Assembly: GCA_023398855.1 (NCBI GenBank)
Contig: JAEWRS010000379.1
Coordinates: 1 to 6,700, forward strand
Length of the DNA stretch: 6,700 nt
DNA from: Bacillota bacterium
GTDB taxonomy: Bacteria; Bacillota; Clostridia; Lachnospirales; Lachnospiraceae
Direction of reading: 5' to 3'
The translations under genes were made by a program, and so were the position numbers. The notes under the pieces were generated by a model. That model had not been told where the DNA came from, searched no databases, and saw nothing but the letters and a program-made list of their open reading frames with translations. Of the stretch, positions 1 through 5,055 are shown in pieces. Numbering within the stretch: position 1 is the stretch's first letter; every line of letters begins with the position of its first letter.

Positions 1-126
1 AGAATCCCGCTTGCGGGATTCTCCGCCTGCGGCGGGTCGCCTCGGCGACATCCAACCCTACCGCCGCAGTGCAATCCTCCCGGAGGGTTTTTATCGTATA
101 GGACGAACTTTCCTATACGATAAAAA
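1..126. repeat. Multi-hairpin palindromic element, truncated by window edge
   Basis: Four inverted repeats are packed head to tail without coding potential. Arms 1-10 and 13-22 are perfect complements (AGAATCCCGC / GCGGGATTCT). Arms 23-27 and 31-35 pair (CCGCC / GGCGG). Arms 36-41 and 44-49 pair (GTCGCC / GGCGAC). Arms 88-103 and 111-126 form a perfect 16-bp stem around the 7-nt loop CGAACTT. The segment is much more GC-rich at 1-87 than the surrounding DNA. It sits directly downstream of the nlpC/P60 terminator, whose T-run it shares. Such compact clusters resemble intergenic palindromic repeats (REP/BIME- or MITE-like) or a structured non-coding RNA. No second copy is visible in this window, so the repeat nature is inferred. 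The left boundary is unknown. Confidence 0.6.
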
Positions 127-167
127 AAGCTTATCCCTATGATCTTTACGAAACATCAGGATAAGCT
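122..167 (-). terminator. Intrinsic terminator of the DUF3877-nlpC/P60 unit
   Basis: Read on the minus strand, AGCTTATCC (167-159) pairs perfectly with GGATAAGCT (136-128) and is followed by a run of seven T (128-122). An inner TGAT/ATCA pair can extend the stem. It lies 17 nt after the NlpC/P60 stop codon. There is no T-run on the plus-strand side, so it is directional. Confidence 0.85.
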
Positions 168-184
168 CAAAAATAACCATATAT

Positions 185-730
185 TTAATTTCCCAGTACT
201 CTTCTCACTGAAACCACTGGCTTATAATCAACCGGGGATATCTTAATTCCATCCTCCGGTCCGCTTGCATGGATCAGCTGGTTCTGTCCAACGTATATGC
301 CGATATGCCCTATGTACGATACCAGATCTCCTTGCCTTGCATTCTCTATTCCTCCTACATCAGCCCCTGCCTGTCTCTGGTCCTCAGAGGTTCTGGGAAG
401 GGTCACGCCAAATTGTTTATAAACGCTCTGCACAAATCCAGAGCAATCGGCACCTGATGTAAGGCTTGTCCCTCCATATACATAAGGATTTCCCAGAAAC
501 TGCTTAGCATAAGCCACTACCTGATCTCCTGTCCCTGTGGGGATTTCCGGTGCTGTCTGGGAAAATCCTTTCCCAGGACCAGTTCCCGGCCCTGCCTGCC
601 ATTCCAGCGGTGGTGGTGCCACCATGAGAATTGTCATATCCGAATCAATATCCGCTTTGGCAGTCACATGATTAGCAGTCATAAATACCAGACCAGTAAG
701 CAGGGTAATTATCCATTTTTTTCTCTGCAT
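185..730 (-). CDS. Secreted NlpC/P60 family cell-wall hydrolase
   Basis: A 181-aa exported peptidase predicted to cleave peptide stems of peptidoglycan outside the membrane (typically a D-gamma-glutamyl-meso-diaminopimelate-type bond; the exact bond is not visible here). Residues 1-26 form a signal peptide: basic MQRKK, a hydrophobic core, and AKA before the likely cleavage site at 26/27. Residues 37-62 are a Pro/Gly-rich linker. Residues 67-181 are the NlpC/P60 domain with catalytic Cys96 in DCSGFVQ, His142 in GHIGIYVG and a third polar residue His154 in LIHASG. There is no SH3b, LysM or choline-binding repeat, so this is a minimal single-domain enzyme. The start is set by AGGAGG (743-738) 7 nt before ATG at 730; the frame stays open further upstream, but that stretch overlaps the preceding gene. 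The gene follows the DUF3877-like gene by 25 nt, so the two are probably cotranscribed. Confidence 0.92.
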   Translation of the reverse strand: MQRKKWIITLLTGLVFMTANHVTAKADIDSDMTILMVAPPPLEWQAGPGTGPGKGFSQTAPEIPTGTGDQVVAYAKQFLGNPYVYGGTSLTSGADCSGFVQSVYKQFGVTLPRTSEDQRQAGADVGGIENARQGDLVSYIGHIGIYVGQNQLIHASGPEDGIKISPVDYKPVVSVRRVLGN

Positions 731-737
731 TGACTTT

Positions 738-743
738 CCTCCT
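738..743 (-). promoter_or_regulatory. Ribosome-binding site deciding the NlpC/P60 start
   Basis: A perfect AGGAGG lies 7 nt upstream of ATG at 730. It rules out the longer in-frame start at 925 and restores an N-terminal signal peptide, which the longer reading would bury. Confidence 0.9.
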
Positions 744-755
744 GACATAATATCA

Positions 756-1295
756 TTATATACCCATATCCGCCGCATCCTCAGACAGGAATCTGTGGTA
801 TGTGACGTGATTATCATGAAATTTGATATAGTACCGATAATTATCAAATGAAGAATTCTCAAAAAACAAAATGTAATCAAAATCATCTTCCTGGGATTTT
901 TCACAAATAACCTTGCCATCCCCATATTTACGAAAAACTTCTAACATGTCCTCCAAGGTGGTTCTGGGGTCTTCCACGGTTTCAATGAATTCCTTAAGGA
1001 AGCCATTGTCCTTTTCATGCTCATGTACATATTCCACTCCTTCCGGAGGAATCTCAAAGCAAACACGTTCCTGGCTTTTTGTGATCCTGATGTCTCCCAG
1101 ACGTTCCTTTACCCATTCCTTAAAGCCTTCCATAGCATCCTTTATCTCTCCATCAGAGCCTTGGGGAATTTTCAGTATGTTTGTCAGTGCCCGTTGGGGG
1201 TAGTAAAAGTGAATAGCTTCTTTTTCATATCCTAATTTTATCTGTACTTCTTTTATTGAATTAATGAGCATCCGCTCCAGCGCAGTATATTGCAT
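756..1295 (-). CDS. DUF3877-like protein of unknown function
   Basis: A 179-aa cytoplasmic protein without signal peptide or membrane segment, rich in acidic residues. The N-terminal block (residues 6-33: LERMLINSIKEVQ, then KLGYEKEAIHFYYP) resembles the DUF3877 family of Clostridia, and the length fits what I remember of that family (about 175 aa). The assignment is from memory, not from a search. The rest is an alpha/beta mix ending in an aromatic-rich strand region (DNYRYYIKFHDNHVTYHRF, 151-169). No catalytic motif is recognisable. The start is ambiguous: ATG 1295 has GGAG (1307-1304) 8 nt upstream and fits the family; ATG 1343 has AAGAGG (1356-1351) 7 nt upstream and would give 195 aa. 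Starts still further upstream run through the promoter and the ahpF terminator and are excluded. It is first in a two-gene unit with the NlpC/P60 hydrolase. Confidence 0.7.
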   Translation of the reverse strand: MQYTALERMLINSIKEVQIKLGYEKEAIHFYYPQRALTNILKIPQGSDGEIKDAMEGFKEWVKERLGDIRITKSQERVCFEIPPEGVEYVHEHEKDNGFLKEFIETVEDPRTTLEDMLEVFRKYGDGKVICEKSQEDDFDYILFFENSSFDNYRYYIKFHDNHVTYHRFLSEDAADMGI

Positions 1296-1303
1296 TTTCA
1301 TCA

Positions 1304-1307
1304 CTCC
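1304..1307 (-). promoter_or_regulatory. Ribosome-binding site favouring start at 1295
   Basis: GGAG sits 8 nt before ATG 1295. A competing AAGAGG at 1356-1351 lies 7 nt before in-frame ATG 1343, and either could be used. I prefer 1295 because it places the Met close to the conserved LERML block. Confidence 0.5.
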
Positions 1308-1373
1308 AGTCATTTTCCAATCGTACCCTGTTTCAGTGGACATCAACAATCCTCTTGGCTGCCTGTCAGTTAA

Positions 1374-1402
1374 ATTATACTGTTGCGGACGGGACATGTC
1401 AA
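1374..1402 (-). promoter_or_regulatory. Perfect sigma-A consensus promoter for DUF3877-nlpC/P60
   Basis: TTGACA (1402-1397), a 17-nt spacer and TATAAT (1379-1374) match the vegetative consensus at all 12 hexamer positions with optimal spacing. The expected transcription start is near 1367, giving a 5' leader of about 24 nt to ATG 1343 or about 72 nt to ATG 1295. It lies 31 nt beyond the end of the ahpF terminator. Confidence 0.88.
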
Positions 1403-1432
1403 GGCTGCGGGAAGCGGCATTTTGAACACAGG

Positions 1433-1473
1433 AAAAATGCTGTTTCCTGCAAAATATCTGCGGGAAACAGCAT
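1433..1473 (-). terminator. Intrinsic terminator after ahpF
   Basis: On the minus strand ATGCTGTTTCC (1473-1463) pairs perfectly with GGAAACAGCAT (1447-1437) around a 15-nt loop and is followed by TTTTT (1437-1433). It begins 4 nt after the ahpF stop codon and separates the ahpCF operon from the next promoter. Confidence 0.85.
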
Positions 1474-1477
1474 CTGA

Positions 1478-3010
1478 TCATGAACTTCTAATTAAATAGT
1501 CAAAAGCGCTTAAAGCTGCACTGGCTCCAGAACCCATTGCAATGACAATCTGTTTATAAACACTGTCCGTGCAGTCTCCTGCTGCAAAAACTCCCGGCAT
1601 ACTGGTAGCATTGCGGTGATCCACAACAATCTCTCCAATGGGATTGCGTTTTACGGTCTTACCCAGCCAATCCGTATTAGCCGAAAGGCCGATCTGTACA
1701 AATACCCCCTGCAGCTCCAGATGATGGACTGCTCCTGATTCCCGTTCCACAAAGGTTAACCCGTTTACCTTGTCCGAGCCGGTAATTTCTTTTGTCTGAA
1801 CATTTTTTAATACTGTCACATTGGGAAGGCTGAAAAGCCGCTTCTGCAGTACGGTATCCGCTTTCAGCTCAGGCATAAATTCCAGCACAGTTACATGACC
1901 TGCAATTCCTGCAAGGTCAATCGCTGCTTCTATCCCGGAATTACCACCTCCAATGACTGCCACCTGCTTTCCTTTAAAAAGGGGACCGTCACAATGAGGA
2001 CAATAAGCAACGCCCTTATTTTTAAGCTCTGCCTCACCCGGTACGCCTGCATTTTTCCAACGGGCACCCGTAGAAAGAATCACTGCCCTGCTTTTTAAGA
2101 CGGCACCGTTTTCCAGTTTCACTTCAATGAGTTCTTTTCTCTCCAGGCCTATGGCACGCTGGGAACTCATTATATCCACTTCGTAATTTTTGACTTGCTG
2201 CTCCAGGGCTTCTGCAAATTCAGGGCCTTCGGTATAAGCCACACTGATGAGATTTTCAATTCCCAGTGTCTCTCTTACCTGACCGCCGAAGCGTTGGGCA
2301 ACAACACCGGTACGAATTCCTTTGCGCGCCGCATAAATGGCTGCACTGGCTCCTGCCGGACCGCCTCCGATAACAAGTATATCAAAAGGCTCTTTTTCCT
2401 CAAAGGCTGAGGTATCAGGGCTGCTGCCTAATTTTCCCAAAATCTCTTCCAGTGTCATACGCCCGCTGCCAAATACCTCACCATTTAAGTAAACCGCAGG
2501 CACTGCCAGGATGTTTTTACTTTCCGCCTCATCCTTAAATGCCGCACCGTCAATCATGGTATGGGTGATACCGGGATTTAAGATACTCTTTACATTCAGG
2601 GCCTGCACTACCTCCGGACAATTATGACAGCTTAGGCTGATATAAGTTTCAAAATGTAACTCACCCCTGATCCTTTTTATCTGGTCAATTAATTTGCCAT
2701 CCACCTTTGGAGCTCTTCCGCTGACCTGTAAGAGGGCCAGTACCAGGGAGGTAAATTCATGGCCAAGAGGAATCCCGGCAAAAGCCACTCCAGTGTCTTC
2801 CCCTCCACGGTTAATACTAAAGCTGGGTGTTCTTGGCAGCTTTACCTGTTCTGTCTTAATTTTAGGGGACAAGGCGGTGAGTTCACCAACCAGAGCCATC
2901 ATATCCTTTGATATGCTGTCCGGTCCTTCACTGATTTTAATCAGTACATCCTGTTCCAGAAGCTGGAGATACTCAGCCAGTTGTTTTTTAATTTCTCCAT
3001 CCAGCATCAT
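1478..3010 (-). CDS. ahpF: Alkyl hydroperoxide reductase subunit F (NADH:peroxiredoxin oxidoreductase)
   Basis: A 510-aa flavoprotein that passes electrons from NADH through FAD and two redox disulfides to AhpC in the cytoplasm. Residues 1-200 form the N-terminal tandem thioredoxin-like domain with the redox centre CHNC (Cys128, Cys131) in SCHNCPE. Residues 207-510 are the thioredoxin-reductase-like part: FAD-binding GGGPAG at 215-220, active disulfide CPHC (Cys337, Cys340) in CPHCDGP, NAD-binding GGGNSG at 354-359, and the C-terminal FAD motif AAGDCTD at 476-482. All elements of full-length AhpF are intact, and the length is close to the E. coli enzyme (about 521 aa). The N-terminal domain distinguishes it from plain thioredoxin reductase. 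AAGGAG (3024-3019) lies 8 nt before ATG 3010; a second ATG follows immediately at 3007. The Shine-Dalgarno overlaps the ahpC stop codon, which implies tight cotranscription and probably coupled translation. Confidence 0.97.
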   Translation of the reverse strand: MMLDGEIKKQLAEYLQLLEQDVLIKISEGPDSISKDMMALVGELTALSPKIKTEQVKLPRTPSFSINRGGEDTGVAFAGIPLGHEFTSLVLALLQVSGRAPKVDGKLIDQIKRIRGELHFETYISLSCHNCPEVVQALNVKSILNPGITHTMIDGAAFKDEAESKNILAVPAVYLNGEVFGSGRMTLEEILGKLGSSPDTSAFEEKEPFDILVIGGGPAGASAAIYAARKGIRTGVVAQRFGGQVRETLGIENLISVAYTEGPEFAEALEQQVKNYEVDIMSSQRAIGLERKELIEVKLENGAVLKSRAVILSTGARWKNAGVPGEAELKNKGVAYCPHCDGPLFKGKQVAVIGGGNSGIEAAIDLAGIAGHVTVLEFMPELKADTVLQKRLFSLPNVTVLKNVQTKEITGSDKVNGLTFVERESGAVHHLELQGVFVQIGLSANTDWLGKTVKRNPIGEIVVDHRNATSMPGVFAAGDCTDSVYKQIVIAMGSGASAALSAFDYLIRSS

Positions 3011-3022
3011 AATATTTGCTCC

Positions 3023-3586
3023 TTAGATTTTTCCAACCAGGTCAAGGCTTGGTTTCAATGTGGCTCCGCCCTCTTTCCATTTTGCCGGGCAAACCTCACC
3101 TGGATTAGTCCTTACATACTGGGCGGCCTTAATCTTATCAATAAGAACGTTTGCATCCCTGCCAATGTTCCCTGCATTGATTTCTACGGACTGAATGATG
3201 CCATCCGGATCAACGATAAAGGTACCCCGGTCTGCAAGCCCGTCTGCTTCAATCAGCACATCGAAATTGCGGGACAGGGAATGAGAGGGATCTCCAATCA
3301 TAACATAGGTCAATTTGCGGATAGCTTCCGAATTGTCATGCCATGCCTTGTGGGTAAAATGAGTATCAGTAGAAACAGAATAAACTTCTGCTCCCAGTTT
3401 CTTAAATGTATCATAATTATTCTGTAAATCTTCCAGCTCTGTTGGGCATACAAAGGTGAAATCAGCGGGATAAAAGCAGATAATGCTCCACTTACCCTTA
3501 AAATCCGATTCTGTAACTTCCACAAATTCACCGTTATGAAAAGCCTGGGCCTTGAATGGTTTTACTTCGGTTCCGATTAATGACAT
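3023..3586 (-). CDS. ahpC: Alkyl hydroperoxide reductase subunit C (typical 2-Cys peroxiredoxin)
   Basis: A 187-aa cytoplasmic peroxiredoxin that reduces hydrogen peroxide and organic hydroperoxides and is recycled by AhpF. The peroxidatic Cys47 lies in the motif [11 protein letters not shown] (40-50), with Thr44 and Arg120 (in GLADRGTF) completing the active site. The resolving Cys166 lies in GEVCPAKW, and the tail SLDLVGKI (180-187) is that of the AhpC/Prx1 group. Length, cysteine positions and C-terminus match E. coli AhpC residue for residue as far as I remember that sequence. AGGAGG (3600-3595) lies 8 nt before ATG 3586. It is the first gene of an ahpC-ahpF operon with 12 nt between the two. 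A Fur/PerR-type palindrome near the promoter suggests control by peroxide or metal. Confidence 0.98.
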   Translation of the reverse strand: MSLIGTEVKPFKAQAFHNGEFVEVTESDFKGKWSIICFYPADFTFVCPTELEDLQNNYDTFKKLGAEVYSVSTDTHFTHKAWHDNSEAIRKLTYVMIGDPSHSLSRNFDVLIEADGLADRGTFIVDPDGIIQSVEINAGNIGRDANVLIDKIKAAQYVRTNPGEVCPAKWKEGGATLKPSLDLVGKI

Positions 3587-3621
3587 AATAATTACCTCCT
3601 GTGTTTTATATTTATTATTTG

Positions 3622-3656
3622 ACCGGATCGCAGTGATCCGGTGATACCCGGTGATA
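3622..3656 (-). repeat. Hairpin and 10-nt direct repeats in the ahpC leader
   Basis: ACCGGATC (3622-3629) and GATCCGGT (3635-3642) are perfect complements around a 5-nt loop. The block CCGGTGATA occurs twice in phase (3638-3646 and 3648-3656), and a partial third unit (GTGAT, 3633-3637) overlaps the stem. In the mRNA this is roughly 2.5 copies of a 10-nt unit (TATCACCGGG-like) ending in a stem, 35 nt upstream of the ahpC start codon. There is no T-run after it, so it is not an intrinsic terminator. A role in mRNA stability or protein binding is possible but unproven. Confidence 0.55.
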
Positions 3657-3679
3657 TTGATTGAGAATATCCGTTAATC

Positions 3680-3717
3680 TTATTGATATTATTTATCAAT
3701 AACAATAATCATTACTG
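3680..3717 (-). promoter_or_regulatory. Fur/PerR-family operator in the ahpC promoter
   Basis: TTATTGATA (3680-3688) and TATCAATAA (3694-3702) form a perfect 9-bp inverted repeat around TTATT. The central 15-mer (3684-3698) matches the Fur-type box TGATAATNATTATCA at 12 of 14 defined positions. An adjacent weaker site (3703-3717) keeps the central ATAATNATTA core of the Fur and PerR boxes. Both lie between the -10 and the ahpC gene, where a bound repressor would block transcription. ahpCF is a classic PerR target in Firmicutes; whether PerR, Fur or Zur binds here cannot be settled from sequence. Confidence 0.7.
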
Positions 3718-3725
3718 ATATTATT

Positions 3726-3754
3726 ATCTTATACCATTCCCACCTGGTTGTCAA
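3726..3754 (-). promoter_or_regulatory. Promoter of ahpCF
   Basis: TTGACA (3754-3749) is a perfect -35. The -10 is either TAAGAT (3731-3726) with a 17-nt spacer or TATAAG (3733-3728) with a 15-nt spacer. Transcription would start near 3719, giving a leader of about 130 nt. The -35 begins 4 nt after the stop codon of the DUF1062 gene, and no terminator lies between, so upstream readthrough is possible. Confidence 0.7.
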
Positions 3755-3757
3755 GCA

Positions 3758-4417
3758 TTATTCCATAGGAGAAAAAAAACAGCGGCACCCACAAAGGCTC
3801 CGCTCCCACTCCTCTTCCGCTTCTGACCGGAAAACTTCCTCTTTTACCTGTAAGACTATTCCGTCTTTTAATTTCTCCTTTGGAGACAACACTTCACTGC
3901 CACATAAAATCAGCCCGTTGTCACACCATTTTTTTATTCTGCTTCTGGATACAGACAGCTGTTTCATTAAAAAAACGTCCGCTCTTAAATCAAATCCACT
4001 TGGAATCCGGATTTCAATTTCCACGGCATAGTCCTTTCCGCAGGAGAATGGGGTATCCACTGTTGTCACGTGGTATTCTGCTTTTGAGGAAGCTGCCTCC
4101 GCCTTATTTCGGGCAAATATCTCCCTGTCATTTCCGTATTTTGCTGCCAGATCAGGATCATTGTTTAAAAATCCTTCATACTCTTTCTTATCTAACCGGC
4201 CTGCCTCCACCCGTTCCCACAGCGTCATATTCCAGGAGGTCTGGCATTGTCCGCACCGGTAGACCAGCCACACATCTATGAGACGGCCATTGGCATTGAC
4301 CCTGAATTTTCCGCTGTTTATAAATTCCGTCTTTTTTCCGCATTTGGGGCATCTTCTTATGATGGCAGGAAGCTGGTCCGGCGTGATGATCCATTGTTTT
4401 CGTAAATTTCGTTTCAT
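3758..4417 (-). CDS. DUF1062 protein: zinc ribbon plus S4-like segment
   Basis: A 219-aa soluble protein. Residues 20-64 carry two CxxC knuckles, CPKC (23-26) and CGQC (55-58), spaced as in a zinc ribbon, with the intervening FRVNANGRLIDVWLVYRC that I associate with DUF1062. Residues 75-107 are charged and helical. Residues 144-191 (LRADVFLMKQL, then VSRSRIKKWCDNGLIL, then EVLSPKEKLKDG) look like an S4 RNA-binding domain, with the SRSRI helix and a loop before a KLKDG turn. The C-terminus has a short Cys cluster (CGCRC, 209-213). A role in RNA or ribosome binding is inferred from this layout; no function is established that I know of. GGAG (4428-4425) lies 7 nt before ATG 4417, so the longer frame from 4462 is not used. 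I see no convincing promoter in 4418-4500. The gene ends just upstream of the ahpC -35. Confidence 0.8.
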   Translation of the reverse strand: MKRNLRKQWIITPDQLPAIIRRCPKCGKKTEFINSGKFRVNANGRLIDVWLVYRCGQCQTSWNMTLWERVEAGRLDKKEYEGFLNNDPDLAAKYGNDREIFARNKAEAASSKAEYHVTTVDTPFSCGKDYAVEIEIRIPSGFDLRADVFLMKQLSVSRSRIKKWCDNGLILCGSEVLSPKEKLKDGIVLQVKEEVFRSEAEEEWERSLCGCRCFFSPME

Positions 4418-4424
4418 GTTCTTT

Positions 4425-4428
4425 CTCC
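4425..4428 (-). promoter_or_regulatory. Ribosome-binding site deciding the DUF1062 start
   Basis: GGAG lies 7 nt before ATG 4417. The in-frame ATG at 4462 has no comparable site and adds 15 residues that do not belong to the zinc-ribbon domain. The GGAG itself overlaps an out-of-frame ATG at 4430. Confidence 0.75.
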
Positions 4429-4500
4429 ATTGATACAATAGTTTCTCAAACAACTGTAACACGCCCTTCTTTGTCAGCCCACCTCATATTCATTTATGAA

Positions 4501-4542
4501 ATAAAGAAAAGGCAGCACACCATTTCTATCTGATGTGCCGCC
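4501..4542 (-). terminator. Strong intrinsic terminator after the CD3324-like gene
   Basis: On the minus strand GGCGGCACATCA (4542-4531) pairs with TGGTGTGCTGCC (4522-4511) in an uninterrupted 12-bp stem with two G-U pairs and an 8-nt loop, followed by TTTTCTTTATTT (4510-4499). The stem starts directly after the TAG stop at 4543-4545. Confidence 0.92.
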
Positions 4543-4827
4543 CTATTTCATTTCCATATTTTTCTTTTCCTGAAGTACGATTCTCTGGATGCTTTTTTCG
4601 GATAAGTAATAGCGCTCTGCCAAAAGCTTCACGCATATACCGGATACATATTCTTTATAAATGGATATGTCCCGGCGCTTCCTTTCCTCTCTGGCTCCTG
4701 TCTTCTGGCCCCAGGTTCGTTTATTTTCCTGTTTTCTGGGGATGTAAACATATTCCCCGTCAATATAATTCTGAATTAATTCCACCAGCTCCTCTGGTAA
4801 AATTTCATTGGCTTTCTGATAGCGCAT
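4543..4827 (-). CDS. CD3324-like small helix-turn-helix protein
   Basis: A 94-aa basic protein. It starts MRYQKANEILPEELVELIQNY, followed by a short strand GEYVYIPRK (24-32), a Lys/Arg-rich stretch with WGQKTG (39-44) and a predicted helix-turn-helix at about 64-86 (VKLLAERYYLSEKSIQRIV). This is the layout of the CD3324 family, small proteins common in Clostridia with a Mor-like DNA-binding helix pair, as I recall it. DNA binding is inferred from the fold; targets are unknown. GGGAGG (4838-4833) lies 5 nt before ATG 4827. The gene is monocistronic: its own promoter at 4988-5015, an unusually long leader with a tiny ORF, and an immediate terminator. Confidence 0.78.
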   Translation of the reverse strand: MRYQKANEILPEELVELIQNYIDGEYVYIPRKQENKRTWGQKTGAREERKRRDISIYKEYVSGICVKLLAERYYLSEKSIQRIVLQEKKNMEMK

Positions 4828-4838
4828 CGCTGCCTCCC

Positions 4839-4987
4839 AAACATATTTTTACTGTCAGGAATAGCAAAGGCTATACAATTACTCTTCTATTTTAACTGCA
4901 TAACCCGTGCTACGCAGTCTTTGAGGGGTCCATCATAAAAAAATCGCCTCCTTAAAGAAACGCTTATCTTGCTACATAATTATAACC
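4839..4987 (-). other. Structured leader upstream of the CD3324-like gene
   Basis: About 150 nt of transcribed leader precede a 94-codon gene. It holds AAGGAGG (4953-4947), an 8-codon ORF, a stem of ACTGCGTA (4919-4912) with TATGCAGT (4903-4896, one G-U pair), and a small ATAGC/GCTAT hairpin (4874-4870 with 4865-4861, 4-nt loop). No run of T follows either stem, so neither is an obvious attenuator. It does not match any riboswitch I recognise. Confidence 0.4.
4910..4936 (-). CDS. Possible 8-codon leader peptide
   Basis: ATG at 4936 is preceded by AAGGAGG (4953-4947) at 10 nt and followed by MMDPSKTA and a TAG stop. The Shine-Dalgarno is better than that of the downstream gene, which is why the ORF deserves notice. 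The peptide is too short to judge by composition. The stop codon lies inside the first leader stem, so a translating ribosome would disrupt that stem. It could also be a decayed gene start. Confidence 0.3.
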   Translation of the reverse strand: MMDPSKTA

Positions 4988-5015
4988 ATTGTATCACATA
5001 AGGAATCATTGTAAA
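4988..5015 (-). promoter_or_regulatory. Promoter of the CD3324-like gene
   Basis: TTTACA (5015-5010) and TACAAT (4993-4988), each 5 of 6 to consensus, are 16 nt apart. A perfect TATAAT also occurs at 4984-4979 but has no good -35 at the right distance. The site lies 40 nt beyond the pentapeptide stop codon. Confidence 0.55.
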
Positions 5016-5055
5016 CCTCATGTTTGAACCAGAAACGTATTAGAGCATCAAATGG

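Noticed and set aside
88..126. The 16-bp stem as an intrinsic terminator
   Set aside because: Neither strand has a T-run after the stem; the T-rich part belongs to the adjacent terminator at 122-167.
104..126. Similarity of the AGGAAAGTTC stretch to yeast FLP recombinase target sites
   Set aside because: Only a short partial match with the wrong arm and spacer arrangement; no recombinase gene in the window.
755..760. TATAAT just upstream of the NlpC/P60 gene as a private promoter
   Set aside because: The hexamer is perfect, but no recognisable -35 lies 16-18 nt upstream and it overlaps the preceding stop codon.
731..925. Upstream extension of the NlpC/P60 frame (65 extra codons)
   Set aside because: It overlaps the DUF3877-like gene, buries the signal peptide, and ignores the perfect AGGAGG before ATG 730.
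1344..1481. Upstream extension of the DUF3877-like frame to ATG 1481
   Set aside because: It runs through the consensus promoter and the ahpF terminator hairpin, and the encoded residues look non-coding.
2694..3026. Plus-strand open frame of 110 codons opposite ahpF
   Set aside because: Antisense shadow of a strongly conserved gene, with no ribosome-binding site and no recognisable domain.
3880..4281. Plus-strand open frame of 133 codons opposite the DUF1062 gene
   Set aside because: Antisense shadow; composition is Pro/Ser/His-rich and lacks any family signature.
4188..4430. 80-codon minus-strand frame starting at ATG 4430
   Set aside because: Its start codon overlaps the GGAG that serves the DUF1062 gene, it has no Shine-Dalgarno, and it is a shifted reading of that gene.
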